From Desmodus rotundus (Eukaryota; Chordata; Mammalia; Chiroptera; Phyllostomidae): a stretch of DNA of 64,000 nucleotides. The stretch covers positions 74,112,097-74,176,096 of the forward strand of contig NC_071392.1 of NCBI RefSeq assembly GCF_022682495.2. The letters are read 5' to 3'. The notes beneath the pieces were generated by a model. The model did no database searches. It was not told the origin of the DNA and worked only from the letters and a program-made list of their open reading frames with translations. The position numbers and the translations under genes are program-made. The first letter of the stretch is position 1; the number at the start of each line of letters is the position of its first letter. This document shows positions 1 through 11,848 of this stretch, piece by piece.

Positions 1-79
1 TTTCTTTTTATTATTATTATATATGACTTTGCAAATATTTTCTCCCATTCTGTGGGTTATCTTTTTATTTCTTTTTTTT

Positions 80-313
80 AATCCTTACCCAACAACATGT
101 GTATTGATTTTAGAGAAAGGGGAAGAGAAAGAGAAAAAGAGGGAGAGAAACACTGATGTGAGAGAGAATCATCCATTGGTTGCCTTTCATATATGCCCTG
201 AATGGGGACCAAACCCACAACCTACCTAAGCATGTTCCCTGACTGGGAATTGAATCATGACCTTTTGGTTTGTGGGATGATGCCCAAGCAACTGAGCCAC
301 ACTGCCCACAGCT
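80..313 (-). mobile_element. VES SINE, old copy, antisense
   Basis: Reverse-orientation tRNA-derived bat SINE. Its head lies at the right end ('gagccacactgcccac'), followed leftwards by the decayed B-box region, the 'catgttccctgactggga' body and a GA-rich 3' part. The far-left tail is a worn form of the 'tcctcaggtgagga' tail seen in the copies near 46.9 and 50.3 kb. Divergence from the younger copies is high, so this is one of the oldest VES insertions here. Confidence 0.85.
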
Positions 314-464
314 CTTTTCACAGTGAAATAATACCCATTGAATCAAAATGGCTTCTTTTTTTCCTCTCTCTCTTTTTCTCCTTTTAACTAATCCTATATA
401 AGTGTGGTCCCATACAAGAATTTTAATATATATAGGACCTAGAATATAAGCTTTCAATAAAGCA

Positions 465-560
465 GTGCTTTTAGTCTGTTTTGTTAAATACTGTAATGTT
501 AAAGCAGTGCCTGGCACATATATAACCTTAATGAATATCTGTTGAATGAATGATTGAATA
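465..560 (+). mobile_element. L2 LINE 3' end
   Basis: The segment ends in the L2 3' terminus pattern 'cagtgcctggcacat', then 'gttgaatgaatga'. Only the last ~95 bases of the element are recognisable, as is usual for this ancient family. Confidence 0.55.
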
Positions 561-1439
561 GCATTCACATACACTCAAATTTTTATCTTTCTGAGCATAT
601 ATTCCATCTAGTTCAACTGTGGCCTTTTGAAAACAGGGAAATGACTCTGGTTCTCAGTCCAGTGAAATATTAAAGGAATATCTCTGCCAAGCACAAGCAG
701 CAGGATCATCTGTATCCCCTCTAATCTTTAATCTTGACTATTTCCCTCCTATTCACAAAGAAGTTGCTAATTGTGCAGCAAAGGAATGGCAGTCCATCCT
801 AAAACCTTTCTCTGCTGCCTAAGCTACAGCCAAGAGTGGACTTCGTGGGTCCCCCTTGCTTGCCTTTCAAGGGACAATTCTTTGATTGCATGACTAAATT
901 CTTTTATTATTTTAAGTTGGAGCCCTCTAGTTCTATAGACACTAATTTTTAGTGATACAAAGAAACTCACAGTCCTTGGGGTCAGATGTATAGGGCCCTT
1001 GTTGCCACCCCCTCAGAGGAGCTCCTCCAAGTCCTTGCTTGGATGAACTGAGAACAGATGCCGGTCCATCAAGGATCATGCCACTGTGGCAAGACTAGGG
1101 TGATGAAGGCCCAGACATCGATGGTTCCCTGAAGCCACCACAAACTAGGAACCGTCGTGGCTGGCCTCTAATATTTGGGCTGTGGCAGGCATCCTTTTAG
1201 TTAAAACACATTAAGTCTCCTTAATATTGATGATATCATTCTGTTTGCTTTGGTCAAACTCATTGGGGCAAATATAAGTGGTTGGAGGGAAAGGAGTGCC
1301 TCGAACACTAAGATAAGGACCCTTCCTTCACAACCTGGCTCTGAAGACTCAAGGCTGCCAATAAAATATTTTCATATTATTCTCTTTATGTCACTTTTCT
1401 ATACTTATGTTCTTCATTACCACCACTTATCTACAAAAG
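561..1439. other. unassigned DNA with one stop-free frame
   Basis: I recognise no repeat or gene here. A plus-strand frame opens after a TGA just upstream of 'aaacag' near 632 and runs about 60 codons to a TAA near 823. Its inferred protein is rich in Ser, Ala, Glu and Gln, and codon use looks less random than in the surrounding DNA, but there is no ATG start. The preceding 'ag' has a poor pyrimidine tract. It could be a decayed retrocopy fragment, a terminal exon or chance. I could not match it to a protein family. Confidence 0.25.
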
Positions 1440-1612
1440 AATTTCAAACTCCTCCGCAGCGTACCTATGGTTCCTATGATCTGGTCCCACCTGTTCACTC
1501 AGCTTTTCCTCATCTTTCTTTAATACCAACACCCTTCTCCCTGCAAGCCATCTTTCCCGTCCTCTAAACATGTCATGCTCTCTCTCAACTCTTTGCATTT
1601 GCTTGAACACAG
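1440..1612 (+). mobile_element. L2 LINE fragment
   Basis: The segment follows the L2 3' region in order: 'tttcaaactcct', a 'gatctggtcccacct' motif, then 'catgctctctctcaactctttgcatttgctt'-like text. It is diverged, as expected of L2. Confidence 0.5.
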
Positions 1613-2149
1613 TGATGTAATATGTTTCTAATTCTTGTCATTATATTTTAGAAAAGCAATTTAGTGACAGATGGTGAATGCTTTCCATTTCTTAGTGTAC
1701 ATTTAACAATTTTTTGCCCTAGCTTATTAGTTTTATTTTTTGTTTCCCAAATGAAAGATTTAATGTCAAAAGTTATAGAAGCAGATGCTTCCAAAAACAA
1801 GAATAGAGCAGTGAAATATATACTGCTCAAATATGCAAGAAATATGTATTTTTAAAAATCTAAAGCAATAAGCAATATCAACCACACAACAACTTATACA
1901 CTGCCCAATAAGCCTTTTAAACAGCAAAGAAATATGGGGAAAGAATGATGAATACTTACTGCTCAAATTAGTTGAGTGTCAGATTTTTCTAATTTAAAGT
2001 CCTATTAAGTTCCTGACTTTCCCAATACCCCTAAAGAATACTTTAAATTTTAAAATACCTGTTGTAAGCCATATTGTAGCACAATCAATAGATTTCTCAA
2101 TAAAAGAATTAAAAACTCACTAACCAGATGCCTTCTCAACAAATCAAAC
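1613..2149. other. unassigned AT-rich DNA
   Basis: No repeat family, open reading frame of interest or RNA gene is recognisable. Short frames on both strands are consistent with AT-rich chance. Confidence 0.3.
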
Positions 2150-2480
2150 TTGGAGAATTAATCCAAATTCCCACTGAAAAGAAAAGCACTTCACAAAAGA
2201 AATACAAAAATAGTGTAAAGAAATGAACAAATATTGTCACAGTAATCAAAGAATTGTAAATTAAAATTAGATACCACTTTTGCCATCCAAACTGACTTTA
2301 TTGGATAATCACATAACACACACTTAGGACTATAGCGCACTCTGTTTTTTCAAAGCATCCGCTAGAGGAAGGTAGAGTTAGATGAATGCTCCCAAACACT
2401 GCTGGTAGACATAATGTGGTTTAATCTTACTAGAAAATGATTTGACATTCTAAATCATCTATCCTGTGGACTTAGAGTCT
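2150..2480 (+). mobile_element. old L1 ORF2 3' fragment
   Basis: The diverged L1 pattern '...caaagaattgtaaattaaaattagataccac...' is followed by a block resembling the 'cactgctggtagacataat' section of L1 ORF2. It is ancient and heavily mutated. Confidence 0.45.
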
Positions 2481-2739
2481 TCTAAAATTTACATTTTTAA
2501 TGATTACAAATGTGTATATCATTCCTCTACAACTAAGTCTGTAGGTTTTTTCCTGGAGTTTGCTATCATCAAGTCTGCAATGAACATTTTCACATAATTG
2601 TTTGACAACATCTTTGGTTATTTTCTTCAGAGAAATTCTGAGAAGAGAGAGTACTAGATAAAGAGATAGAATAATTTTTAAGATTCTGCTTTTAATTAAC
2701 CGACACACAGGTCATTCTCCATAAAGCTGAAAGTTGGGC

Positions 2740-2850
2740 TCTTTTAGGCCAGGGACATTTGTCTGCTTTGTTAAACACTACACCCCCAGCACCTGGCACA
2801 TAATATGCTCTTAATAATTAATTATAGAATGTGTGATTGAATAACATTTG
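2740..2850 (+). mobile_element. L2 LINE 3' end
   Basis: L2 terminal text ('gggacatttgtctg', 'cacctggcacataatatgctc') is visible. The bases just after it resemble those after the L2 end near 560 (see findings). Confidence 0.55.
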
Positions 2851-3089
2851 CATACATACAAAATTTGGCAGTTGCCCTTATAAATTTCCGGGAAGACATG
2901 CGACCCTGTCTTATTAAGGAAAGCTAGAGGCTCACAGCGCTTTGTCAAGACATACCAAGTACAGATGTGAGATTTAGACAGACTCGCCTGTCTTTCATTT
3001 TAAACGAGATAGTAGAATTATAGCAACAAGTTGGTGATGACAGTCCTCAGGATGACAGTCCTCAATCTACTGTCATTGTTCCCAAGTTG

Positions 3090-3770
3090 ATTTATACATT
3101 CAATGAAACTTCAATAAAAATGCTAGCAAGATTTTTTGTAGAAATTCACATATTTCACTGTAAAGCCGTGTGGTATTGACTAAAGATAGATATGACAATG
3201 TAGACAATGAAGATAAATATAAACATAGACAATGAAAGAGAATGAAGAATTCAGAAATAAACTCACACATGCATGTGATCGATTGATTTTCATCAAAGGT
3301 ACCAAGATAATTAAATAGGAAAATGATAATCCTTTTAAAAATTATGCTGTAAAAGTTGCATATCCATATGCAAAAATAAAATGAATCTGAATCCTTACCT
3401 TTTATCATGTACAAAAATTAGCTCCAAAAGGATCATAGACCTAAATGTAAACACTAAAACTATAAAACTTCTAGAAGGAAAGTTAGGAGAAAATTCTAGT
3501 GACCTTGGGTTAGGCAAATAATTTTTAATAGGACATAAAAACACAAATTTTAAAAGAAATAATAATAAATTGGACTTCATCAAAATTGAAAACTTTTGTT
3601 CTTCAAAAATTACTATTAGGAAAATACAAAGGTAAGCCACAGGCTTGAAAAAATATTCGTAATACCTACAACTGATATGAAACTTGTGTCCAGAACAAAA
3701 AGAACTCTTTTAGGTCAACAATAATAATATGAAAAAACTAATTTTTTCAATGAGTAAAAGATCCAAACAG
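3090..3770 (+). mobile_element. old L1, ORF2 C-terminal region
   Basis: This is a classic L1 ORF2 stretch: 'ggatcatagacctaaatgta', then 'actataaaacttctagaag', then 'aaattggacttcatcaaaat', then 'gtccagaacaaaaag'. These blocks keep the order of a plus-strand L1M-type element. Frames are broken throughout. No intact 3' end or target duplication is visible. Confidence 0.85.
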
Positions 3771-3884
3771 AAAGTCATCTCTATCTCTAAATTTAGACAC
3801 TGCTCCCAGAAAGTAAAGACTATGTACCATAAGTTGAAACGTGTCACTTTAGAAAGTATACAGTTCAATTAAGAGGGGAAATAG

Positions 3885-4118
3885 AACTTATAGTTATTGA
3901 ATAGTTACTATGTGCTAGGCCCTATACTAGGCACATTACATGTATTTTATCAGTTGATAAACATTAATATTATTATAGCCATTTTACAGATTGGAAAACT
4001 AAGACTCAGAGAGGATAAGTTACATTCCCATAGTTGCACCACAAGTAACAGCCCAGAATTTAATCCTGCTTGACTCTTACTATGCCTGTCTCCTAACTCA
4101 CTGTACTATGTCAGTATG
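3885..4118 (-). mobile_element. MIR SINE, antisense
   Basis: Nearly complete MIR in reverse orientation: 'actatgtgctaggccctatac', then 'ccattttacagattggaaaac', then 'agactcagagaggataagtta'. The core region is well preserved for this ancient family. Confidence 0.85.
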
Positions 4119-4569
4119 CACGGTGCTTATTAGTATCTAAATAGCTCCTTAAGCCTCCCTTCCCCCTATTCCTTGAGAGAAGCAGATTTGGCCAGAAGCC
4201 AAAGTCACTATCATTGAGCTATCATTCAATCTCATAAGATTATGGACTGAAGTTTTCAGTACAGCTTGAAATGGCCTGAATTCCTCACTTTAGCCTCTCA
4301 CTCTTGGCCTCTCACCTGATTAGACTTAAATACAGAGTGACTAAAACTGTTTGAGGAGAGGGATAGACATGTGTGCTGTTGTCCATGGTCCTGAACCTTC
4401 ATGCATGCTAGGTTTACTCCTCCGGGAAGCAGGAAGTATAGTTATGAAAATGAGATGGAGCACAAAATGAGAAAGGCCAAGCAGAACCAGATGTGGGCCA
4501 AAGAAAAGGAAGCATGGAGTAGACGGCTTAGCCAGCACCATGCAATAGGACTTTCTGCAATGATGGTAA

Positions 4570-4735
4570 TGTCCTAATTCAGCACTGTTCATTGTAGTAG
4601 CTATTAGCTGTATGTGGCTATTGGGCACTTGAAGTGTAGTTAGTAGATGAGTGATTAACTGTACTATTTTATTTAATTCTAACTAATTTAAGTTTAAATA
4701 GCCACGTGGTACCATATTGCGCAGCACAGGTTAGA
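4570..4735 (+). mobile_element. hAT-Charlie non-autonomous element, copy 1
   Basis: It contains 'tatgtggctattgggcacttg' and the AT-rich centre, then 'aatagccacgtgg' and a 'cagcacagg'-like end. The pattern belongs to a small mammalian hAT-Charlie family (MER1/MER58 group; exact name uncertain). Two relatives lie near 21.7 kb (antisense) and 26.2 kb. Confidence 0.65.
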
Positions 4736-5835
4736 TCATCAGTGTAAAGCTCTTTCCTGAATGCAAATTCCTGGGTACCACGCCAGATGTATGAGTCACA
4801 ATCTCTGGGGTGAGTACAGGATGTGCACTTTTGACCAGGAAATTCCTGTGCTCACTGACATTTGAGACCCACTATCCTCCAGGGTATTTGTGTCAGTCTT
4901 TTGAAGCTTCTCCTCTGGGTCCACTGCTGCCTGCCACTTTCTCTTCAATTCCTGAGCTGGTCCTGATTTAAAGAGTTTAACAGTATTAGCCCTCTCTTTA
5001 TACCTGTGGCCCAGTGGCTCAGGATCCAGTAGTTTCTGGGATTCCACATTCTTTTTCTGCATCCCAAGGTTCCTGAGGCATCAATTTCAAAGGCACTCAT
5101 GACATGCAGACCTTATTCTGCCCTGAGTCATAGTACTCCCAAATTCAGATGCTATTTGCCTTCTTTCCCCATGTATTTTTATTTAGTCCAGAGAAGTACG
5201 CATTTGCCTTGGTTTCTACCTCCTTAGGTCCCTGTCCTTCCCCAGTCCCCTCTGGCTGTAAGGATGGTGCCTTCCTAGTTCACCCAATCTGTCTCAGATG
5301 AATCCTCATCTTCACGATCTCCATCCACAGTCAGGATGTATAGAGAGCTCTCGTGGTATTGACCACTACCCTACTGGATTTCAAGTTAAACACACTTAGA
5401 ATGGACCTCCATGTTCTGATTCATGACTAATTTATCCACTAATTTGACATACCCTCAAAACACTGAGCCTTTGATTGCCAATTCTCTGTAGCTGAGTCCC
5501 TTTCTCCAACTTCACATACTGATCACATTACCCAGGTTCCAGCATGCTAACCCCTCTGAGCTCAGTTGAATTAAATAGTTTTAATTTAATAATGGAAATG
5601 ATAGTTAACACTAAATAATTATTTTCAGGGCTATGAATTCAATACCTATTAAGGTTTTCATATCTTCTTCCCACCACCACCACTATTCACACACATATGT
5701 ACACACCACACAAAACTTACACTGATATAACACTGAAAAAAAAACATTTCCCATGCATTGTACGTTTTAATGCCAGAATATATAGATTGTTACACCAATT
5801 ATTCCACCTAAAGCATTTACACTGTGGCAAAGTAC
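4736..5835. other. unassigned, possible MER5-like trace at the left
   Basis: The first ~100 bases ('aatgcaaattcctgggtacc', 'gaatctctggggtg'-like text) faintly resemble MER5A. The rest is repeat-poor and unrecognised. A minus-strand frame of 88 codons at 4796-5062 has no family I recognise and starts within the MER5-like trace, so I do not call it a gene. Confidence 0.3.
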
Positions 5836-6232
5836 TCTCCCTCATTGACCATGGGCTTTGTCATGTGACTTGCTTTGGCCAAAAAAAAAAAAAAAAACAT
5901 GTAGCAAATGTGACAGTGAAGACTTGGTAAGCACTTGTATATTGGGACTTGCCTTCTTGGAATTACCATCATTGCCATGTAAGAAATCTGGGGCTGGTAC
6001 TCCATCGACAGTCACAGATGACTGTCATATGAGGGTGAGACCATCTTGGATCATCCAACTCCAGTCAAATCCCCTGATCACCACAGCTGCATAAGTGACG
6101 TCAGGAAAGTCCAACAGAACTACCCACCTTGACCCAGCCCAAACTGTACACAAATAAATTATTGTGTTTAAAGCCATCAAGTTTTGAGACAGTGTGTTAC
6201 TTCACAGCAGGTAACTGACACACAGACTGACC
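5836..6232 (+). mobile_element. MaLR-type LTR (MLT1 group)
   Basis: A solo LTR of the ERVL-MaLR class is recognised from 'catgtgacttgctttggcc', the 'gggacttgccttcttgg' block, the 'aataaattattgtgtttaaagcc' polyadenylation region and a terminal 'taactgacaca'. An 18-A run at 5881-5898 interrupts the left part. No internal retroviral sequence is present. Confidence 0.7.
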
Positions 6233-6236
6233 CTAG

Positions 6237-6332
6237 GAGATATTATTATTCCCATGTCATAAGTTAGGAATGTAAAGTTCAGAGAGATTAGGTAATTAAG
6301 ACCTTGAATTCTTAGAGCTAGAAAGCAGCAGA
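6237..6332 (-). mobile_element. MIR fragment, antisense
   Basis: The core order is 'attattattcccatgtcataa', then 'cagagagattaggtaattaag'. It abuts the LTR on its left. Confidence 0.5.
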
Positions 6333-7595
6333 AGACAAGAAGAACTTCAGACTATCCCCATGTTCAGCACTCTGCACTACACTAAATGGCATCTGCACAA
6401 TCTCCATTCAACAACTACAGGGCGATTGAAGACCCTAGTCCACCTGAGACCACATTTGCTGACCTGGTCACCAACTTCCAGCATCCCTTTATTGAGCATA
6501 AAGGGATTTATTGAGCATAAGAGTTCTCCCAGCTCCCTCTTGGCAGGCTGGTGACCTCACTTGTTACTTTCATCCTGCAAAAACTAAGGTCAGGAATTGT
6601 TTTAAGGGAACCACTTAATACAGCTAGTGGAAGCATTAAAAGGTGAGGTCTACTTTATATGCAAAGTGAAAATTCTGGTCTGTAGTCCTGAGTTAGGTCA
6701 TCATAATGGAGAAAAAGGGAAACAAATTTACCTGGTCTGGAGGGGAAAAATAAGGATTATCTAAGGATTTAAAAAATCATTAGTGAAAAACAGATTTTGG
6801 AATCAAAGATCTTATTCACAGGGAGCATTATAATTATATTAATTCTTTAATGCAAAACTGAAGAGTGAAATGGATTTAAACAACAAAACTGTGAAAATGT
6901 GCCACAGAACTGACTACAATTTTAAAAAGGAAACTTAGGATAAATAAGACTCTGAAAAACATATTATGAAAAATCTCATTTTTTGAGAAGTTTATATAAC
7001 AATTATCAAAAGAGTAAGAAGATATGAACAAGTTCATCCTTCATTTCTCCCACATTTTTTTGAATAACATCATTATGCCCATTTGGGCTAATTCATGGAT
7101 TTAGTTCCAGATGAAGCAAGTGATTCAAAAATATGTCCCTTCTTCCCAACTGGAGATGTGTTTACTCTACTTCTAACAAAAGGTGAGTTAACCAATCTTC
7201 TGAGTTTTTGGCTTGGGACCCAAAAATATCTTAAAACTAAAATTTTCACATTTGAATGTTATTTCACAGATGATGATAAGACAGGTAGAAAGCACCTAGC
7301 ATAAATGATTTGACCTGCTATCCAAGTCATTTGATGAATAACTCTTAGTGTGATGACGTGGGGTCATTATGAAAGCTGGATCATCTACAGGTTCAAACGA
7401 CAAAGTAGATAAAACGTGTAAGCTAATAAACAAGCTTTCTCAGAACAAATTCATTGTCCTGCAGCTCTCTGTCCACACAATGGAGTGAGCAATCACACAG
7501 GTAGCCTGGCTCATCTTTGCACCAGCAGAACTTGTGTGCCCACATAATTTCACACAGGAAGGGAAAGCAGCGTGGGCTGATGGGGAGGCGCTGCT
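6333..7595. other. unassigned DNA
   Basis: No recognisable repeat or gene. A short imperfect direct duplication of 'ttattgagcataa' occurs at about 6490-6522. The rest is AT-rich and featureless to me. Confidence 0.3.
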
Positions 7596-7748
7596 GCGTT
7601 CAACCCATCACTTAACCTCTCTGTGGCTCATTGTTCTCACTTGCAAAAAGTGGGTAGAAAAACTCATGCTTCCTACTCCACAGAGATGCAAGCATGAAAG
7701 ACGTAAACATGCTTTGAAGAAGTTAAAGAGTGCTGTGCAAATACAAAG
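7596..7748 (+). mobile_element. MIR SINE, core to 3' part
   Basis: Plus-orientation MIR: 'cttaacctctctgtggctca', then 'tgttctcacttgcaaaa', then a worn 'catgctttgaagaagtt...gctgtgcaaata' corresponding to the 3' core. Confidence 0.7.
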
Positions 7749-8450
7749 GGCTGTGTGTCTGGTGAAGAGCATAAAAAGGCAGAATCCCTGCGATGCAGCA
7801 GCAGCGATCCCACCACCCAGCCACAAAGCTGCTGCCGATTTTTTCATGTGAAAGCAGAGTAATTTTAAAACACAAAAGACCTAACAGGGAACAGAAATAA
7901 AGATATGCTGCTTGCAAAAACAATAATAATAATTGTGTCTATTCCGGGGCCCTTCCACAAGAAAATATTATTTTGAAAAATTGTCATGTTAAATTTAAGC
8001 TACCCTTGGGTGACTTCAAGCAATGCAATTTACATTTAGCCCGGGCTTAATTATATCCTAGAAGTCCTCTAATTCTCATTCATGACAGTTATCTAGCAAA
8101 ATTTAACTTAGATCCCCTTACAAAGACTTATGCACAAGGTTAATAATAATAAATAAATCATTTCTTTTGTTCACCTACTTTGGGAATAATGATTCCATTT
8201 CTGCTGTCTAGTACAAGGGTTCCAATGTTGTTTTCCTACAAGCCACACATTTGTCCCACACTCTTCTATTTTAAATCCATGCATAATTTCACATGCACTC
8301 ACACTGGAAGAAGAGTGCTCTATGTTCAAGTCAGTCTATTTCACTCAATTAAACAAATGATTATTTTATTATATTACTTTTGGTGCTTTTCTTGTACCTA
8401 TACCACATGCATTTGACACTGTTTTTGCCATTTGGGGTTAATACATTTAT
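7749..8450. other. unassigned DNA
   Basis: No repeat family or gene recognised. A run of CAG units at about 7794-7806 ('gcagcagcagc') is too short to call a microsatellite. Confidence 0.3.
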
Positions 8451-8700
8451 GAATAAGGATCTCTGCATCCAAGAAGCAGAGACAGACTCACAGAGAGAGA
8501 GCAGGATGACAGCTACTAGAGGGGAGTGGTCTGGGGATGGAGGGATCGAGCAAAAAGGACAAAGGACTCATGGACATGGACAACAGTGTGGTGATTGCAG
8601 GGGGGTGGAGAGAGGGGATAAGGGGATTTAATAGTGATGCAAAAAATACTATAAAAAACAAAATAAATAATTGTTTAAAATAATAATAAATAAATACACC
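8451..8700 (+). mobile_element. L1 3' UTR fragment
   Basis: The 3' UTR signature 'ggacatggacaacagtgtgg' is followed by a G-rich stretch and an A-rich tail ending in repeated 'aataaataa'. No clear target-site duplication was found. Confidence 0.7.
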
Positions 8701-8724
8701 TCAAAGTAGATAGAGAAATAGAAA

Positions 8725-8905
8725 ACATGTATTTATTATATGCCATCAAACATGTTATTTGTAAAAATACTAAAGGCATGGGTGAGAGCAGGAAGAAGGA
8801 CAAGTGCAAAGAATTAGAGGTGGCAAAGCAAAGAGCTTGCTCAAGGTCCACTTGTGGTGAAATCTGGGCAGAATTCAGGGTACCAGTCTCCACAAGCAGA
8901 GAGGT
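8725..8905 (-). mobile_element. possible MIR, antisense
   Basis: The segment 'agcttgctcaaggtcca' followed by 'aaatctgggcagaattcagg' matches the MIR order 'acttgcccaaggtcac...gctgggattcgaac' only loosely. Confidence 0.3.
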
Positions 8906-9354
8906 AAGAAGATAAAGCAAGATTAGTTCTTCTTAATATTTTGAAGAACCTTGATTGCCAGGCTAGCATTCAGGATGTTAGAGGGTCTTTGAGAGTAGAA
9001 GACAGAAAAATGCAATATCTCACAACCCCCCTGCAAAAAAAAACTAGCTCTTTCTATTACACCATCATTAACATAATGTGTTAAGTGATGAAATGTAATG
9101 TATATTTTCATTAAAATCCTGATCAAGTACTGCTTTATTATTTTACTTATGTATCTACAATATTATTAACTGCTATATTTACTAGCTTTCTTTTTTAAAA
9201 AACCACTGTCATGCATTTAATTTTTTATTATCAAATGCTATCCACTTATTCATTATTGGAAAAGTTTTCCCCAGTATAATTTGAAATTGACATCTGGATT
9301 TCTATTTCTGACAGCATGGTTAACAAAGTACCCTGCTTGGCCCTCCTAAAGAAA

Positions 9355-9430
9355 ACCAAATAGTTGTACACCTGAAACTAATGTAATATTGTACATTAAC
9401 TGTAATTTTAAAATAAAAAATATTTTTTAA
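9355..9430 (+). mobile_element. L1 3' terminus
   Basis: 'gtacacctgaaactaatgta' followed by 'gtaattttaaaataaaaaa' is a typical terminal section of older mammalian L1 elements with its A-rich tail. Confidence 0.6.
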
Positions 9431-9474
9431 AAAGAAAAGGAAAAAGGAATGCTAGATAAAATGCAATAAAATAT

Positions 9475-9693
9475 TTTTTAATTTTTATTTATTTTTAGAG
9501 AGAGGGGAAGGGAGGGAGAAAGAGAGGGAGAGAAACAACTATGTGAGAGAGATACATCAATTGGTTGCCTCTCACACACCCCCAACCGGGGACCTAGCCT
9601 GCAACCCAGGCATGTGCCCTGACTGGGAATCGAACCAGCAACCTTTTGGTTTGAAGGCTGGCATTCAATCTATGGAGCGACTACAGCCAGGGC
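9475..9693 (-). mobile_element. VES SINE, antisense, full length
   Basis: Well-preserved VES in reverse: poly(T), GA-rich block, 'ttggttgcctctcacac', 'catgtgccctgactgggaat', then the tRNA-like head ending '...acagccagggc'. The flanks carry a near-duplication, 'aaaatattttttaat' on the left and 'aaaatatttttaat' on the right, consistent with L1-mediated insertion. Confidence 0.95.
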
Positions 9694-10379
9694 CAGTAAA
9701 AATATTTTTAATACATCAATTATCTGACTATTTTGTAAGGGGAACTCAGTAAAAGTAGAAACCCAAAGAGGTGATTAGAGAAATGAAGCCATGTTTTGCC
9801 TTGGAGAGCATCTATCAAACTGAATGAACTTGTTTTTTAGTTTTCCTGGTATCTATAAAGTCACAGAGTAGAAGACACAAAGCCCTGATTCACCCAAGGT
9901 GGAATGTTTAATGGGAGATCCCCTTCATAAAACTAAGACTGCAAAAGGCCATACCTCCAGTATAAGTGTGAAGTAGGAAAAAAAATCTGCCAACCAAGAA
10001 ACTGAAAGAAAAAATTACCTATCTAGCAATTTGACCTTGGAGAGAGTAGGACTTTTCCCAAAAATTCTTAACTATAAGCCAGCCTTCCTATATTTTTGCA
10101 GGCCAAACCCATACTACTTTAGAGGTCCAATAAAGTACAAGCTAAGAAATCAGTTGAGAGTTGTCCTGGGCTGGAATTTCCTCCAGGTTACTGGCAGAAA
10201 CAAGTTCAAATCCTCTCTGGAATACAAGATTTGTTGCAGTCTCAAAGAATTCATGCAAAGAAATTCCCAGAAGTATGAGGTCACAGGAAAAAACAGTACC
10301 ATGAGCAAAAGTCAATATGACAGACTTGAAAAAGAATGTCTAAAAGAATTTGAGTCATTTAAAATATAAAGAAAGAGAA
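9694..10379. other. unassigned DNA
   Basis: The 112-codon plus-strand frame at 10031-10369 does not resemble a family I know. Its right end runs into A-rich L1/HAL1-like text, so I regard it as probably part of an old element or chance. Confidence 0.25.
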
Positions 10380-10911
10380 AGACACTGTAGAAATGATGAA
10401 ATAGGCATTTAATAAATATATAACTTATAGAAATAAGAAATACAATAAAAAATTTAAAACTCAATAGAACAGCTAGAAAAAGCTGATGTATAAAATGGTA
10501 TAATCCAAATAAATCATCCAGAAGGCAGCACAGAGAGATGATGGTAGAAATTATGAAAGAGAGATCAAGAGATATGTCAAATCAAGCTCTAAAAAGACAA
10601 GAGAAAAAGAATAAGAAAAATATATTTGGACTGATGATTGACAATTTCTCAGAAATGACAGGACAAGCTCCACAAGTTAAAGAACCCTAATGAATCCCAA
10701 GCTCGTTAATGAAAGGAAATCCACAGAGAAATTGTAGGATTATAAAGACAAGGAAAATATCTTAAAAGAAAGCACAGAGAAAAAACAGCTAACCTTGAGA
10801 TGGACAAATATAGACACAATGAAAGTCAGAAGACTGTAAAACAATATTTTTAAGTGGCTAAGAAACAAATAGCTGACAAACTAGAACTGTACACGTTGCA
10901 AAAATATTTTT

Positions 10912-11147
10912 TCTTTTCTTTTTTTTAAGATTTTATTTACTTATTTTCAAAGAGAGGGAAAGGGAGGGAGAAAGAGAGGGAGAGAAACATCAATGTGTGA
11001 GAGAAACATCAACTGGTTGCCTCTCATATACCCCCAACCGGGGACCTGGCCCTCAACCCAGGCATGTACCCTGGCCAGGAATCAAACCAGCCACCTTTTT
11101 GTTTGCAGGACGACACCCAACCCACTGAGCCACACCAGTTAGGGCTG
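10912..11147 (-). mobile_element. VES SINE, antisense, full length
   Basis: Poly(T) and a GA-rich block are followed by 'ctggttgcctctcatatac', 'ggcatgtaccctggccagga' and a head ending 'ccacaccagttagggc'. The target-site duplication is 'caaaaatattttt' on the left (10899-10911) and 'taaaaatattttt' on the right (11148-11160). Confidence 0.95.
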
Positions 11148-11642
11148 TAAAAATATTTTTCAAAAAAGAAGACAAAGGAGGATATTTCTAACAAAAATAT
11201 CCTGACACACTGCTACCAACAGACATTCAGTAAGGAAAATTCTAAAGGATATAAATATTTTATGCCGGAGGAAATTGACCCCAGATGGAAGATTCAAGAT
11301 GCAAAAAGCAATGATAAATGAAGAAGTAGTAAATCCATGGATACAACTAAATAAACATTGACTTCATAAAATAATAATAATATTGTCTTGTGGAATTAAA
11401 AGAAAAACAAAATAAATTTAAAATGCATGATAAAAATAATATGTTTCAGGTTTGGTGTGATTAAAGTGCTTTAAGGAAATAATATTGCTGGAGAAGAGGA
11501 TGATGATATGATTAACTTTAGGATTTGTTAAGCCAAGTATGTATTTTAAAATACCCAAGATAACAAGTAAAAGAACAGAAACAAAGTACATAGTAAAAAA
11601 GGAAAATGGAAGAAGAAAAACAAATACTCAATTCAAAATCAT

Positions 11643-11848
11643 GTTAACCAAGGGTGTCCAACCTGTGACCCACAGGCTGCATGAGGCTGGGATGGCTGTG
11701 AATGAGGCCCAACACAAAATCATAAATTTACTTAAAATGTTGAGTTTTGTCATTATGTGTCAGAATATATTTAGTGTGTAGCCCAAGACAACTCTTCTTC
11801 TTCCAGTGTGTGGCCCAGAGACACCAAAAGGTTGGACACCCCTGATTG
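11643..11848. mobile_element. short hAT-like DNA transposon with terminal inverted repeats
   Basis: The ends are near-perfect inverted repeats: 'caagggtgtccaacc' on the left and 'ggttggacacccctg' on the right. The ~200 bp body repeats the 'gtggcccagagac' and 'tgaggcccaacac' motifs of a non-autonomous hAT family. It sits inside the older L1/HAL1. An exact 8-bp target duplication is not obvious. Confidence 0.7.

Noticed and set aside
4796..5062. 88-codon minus-strand frame with charged, gene-like composition
   Set aside because: No family recognised, no splice or retrocopy features, and one end lies in a possible MER5 trace.
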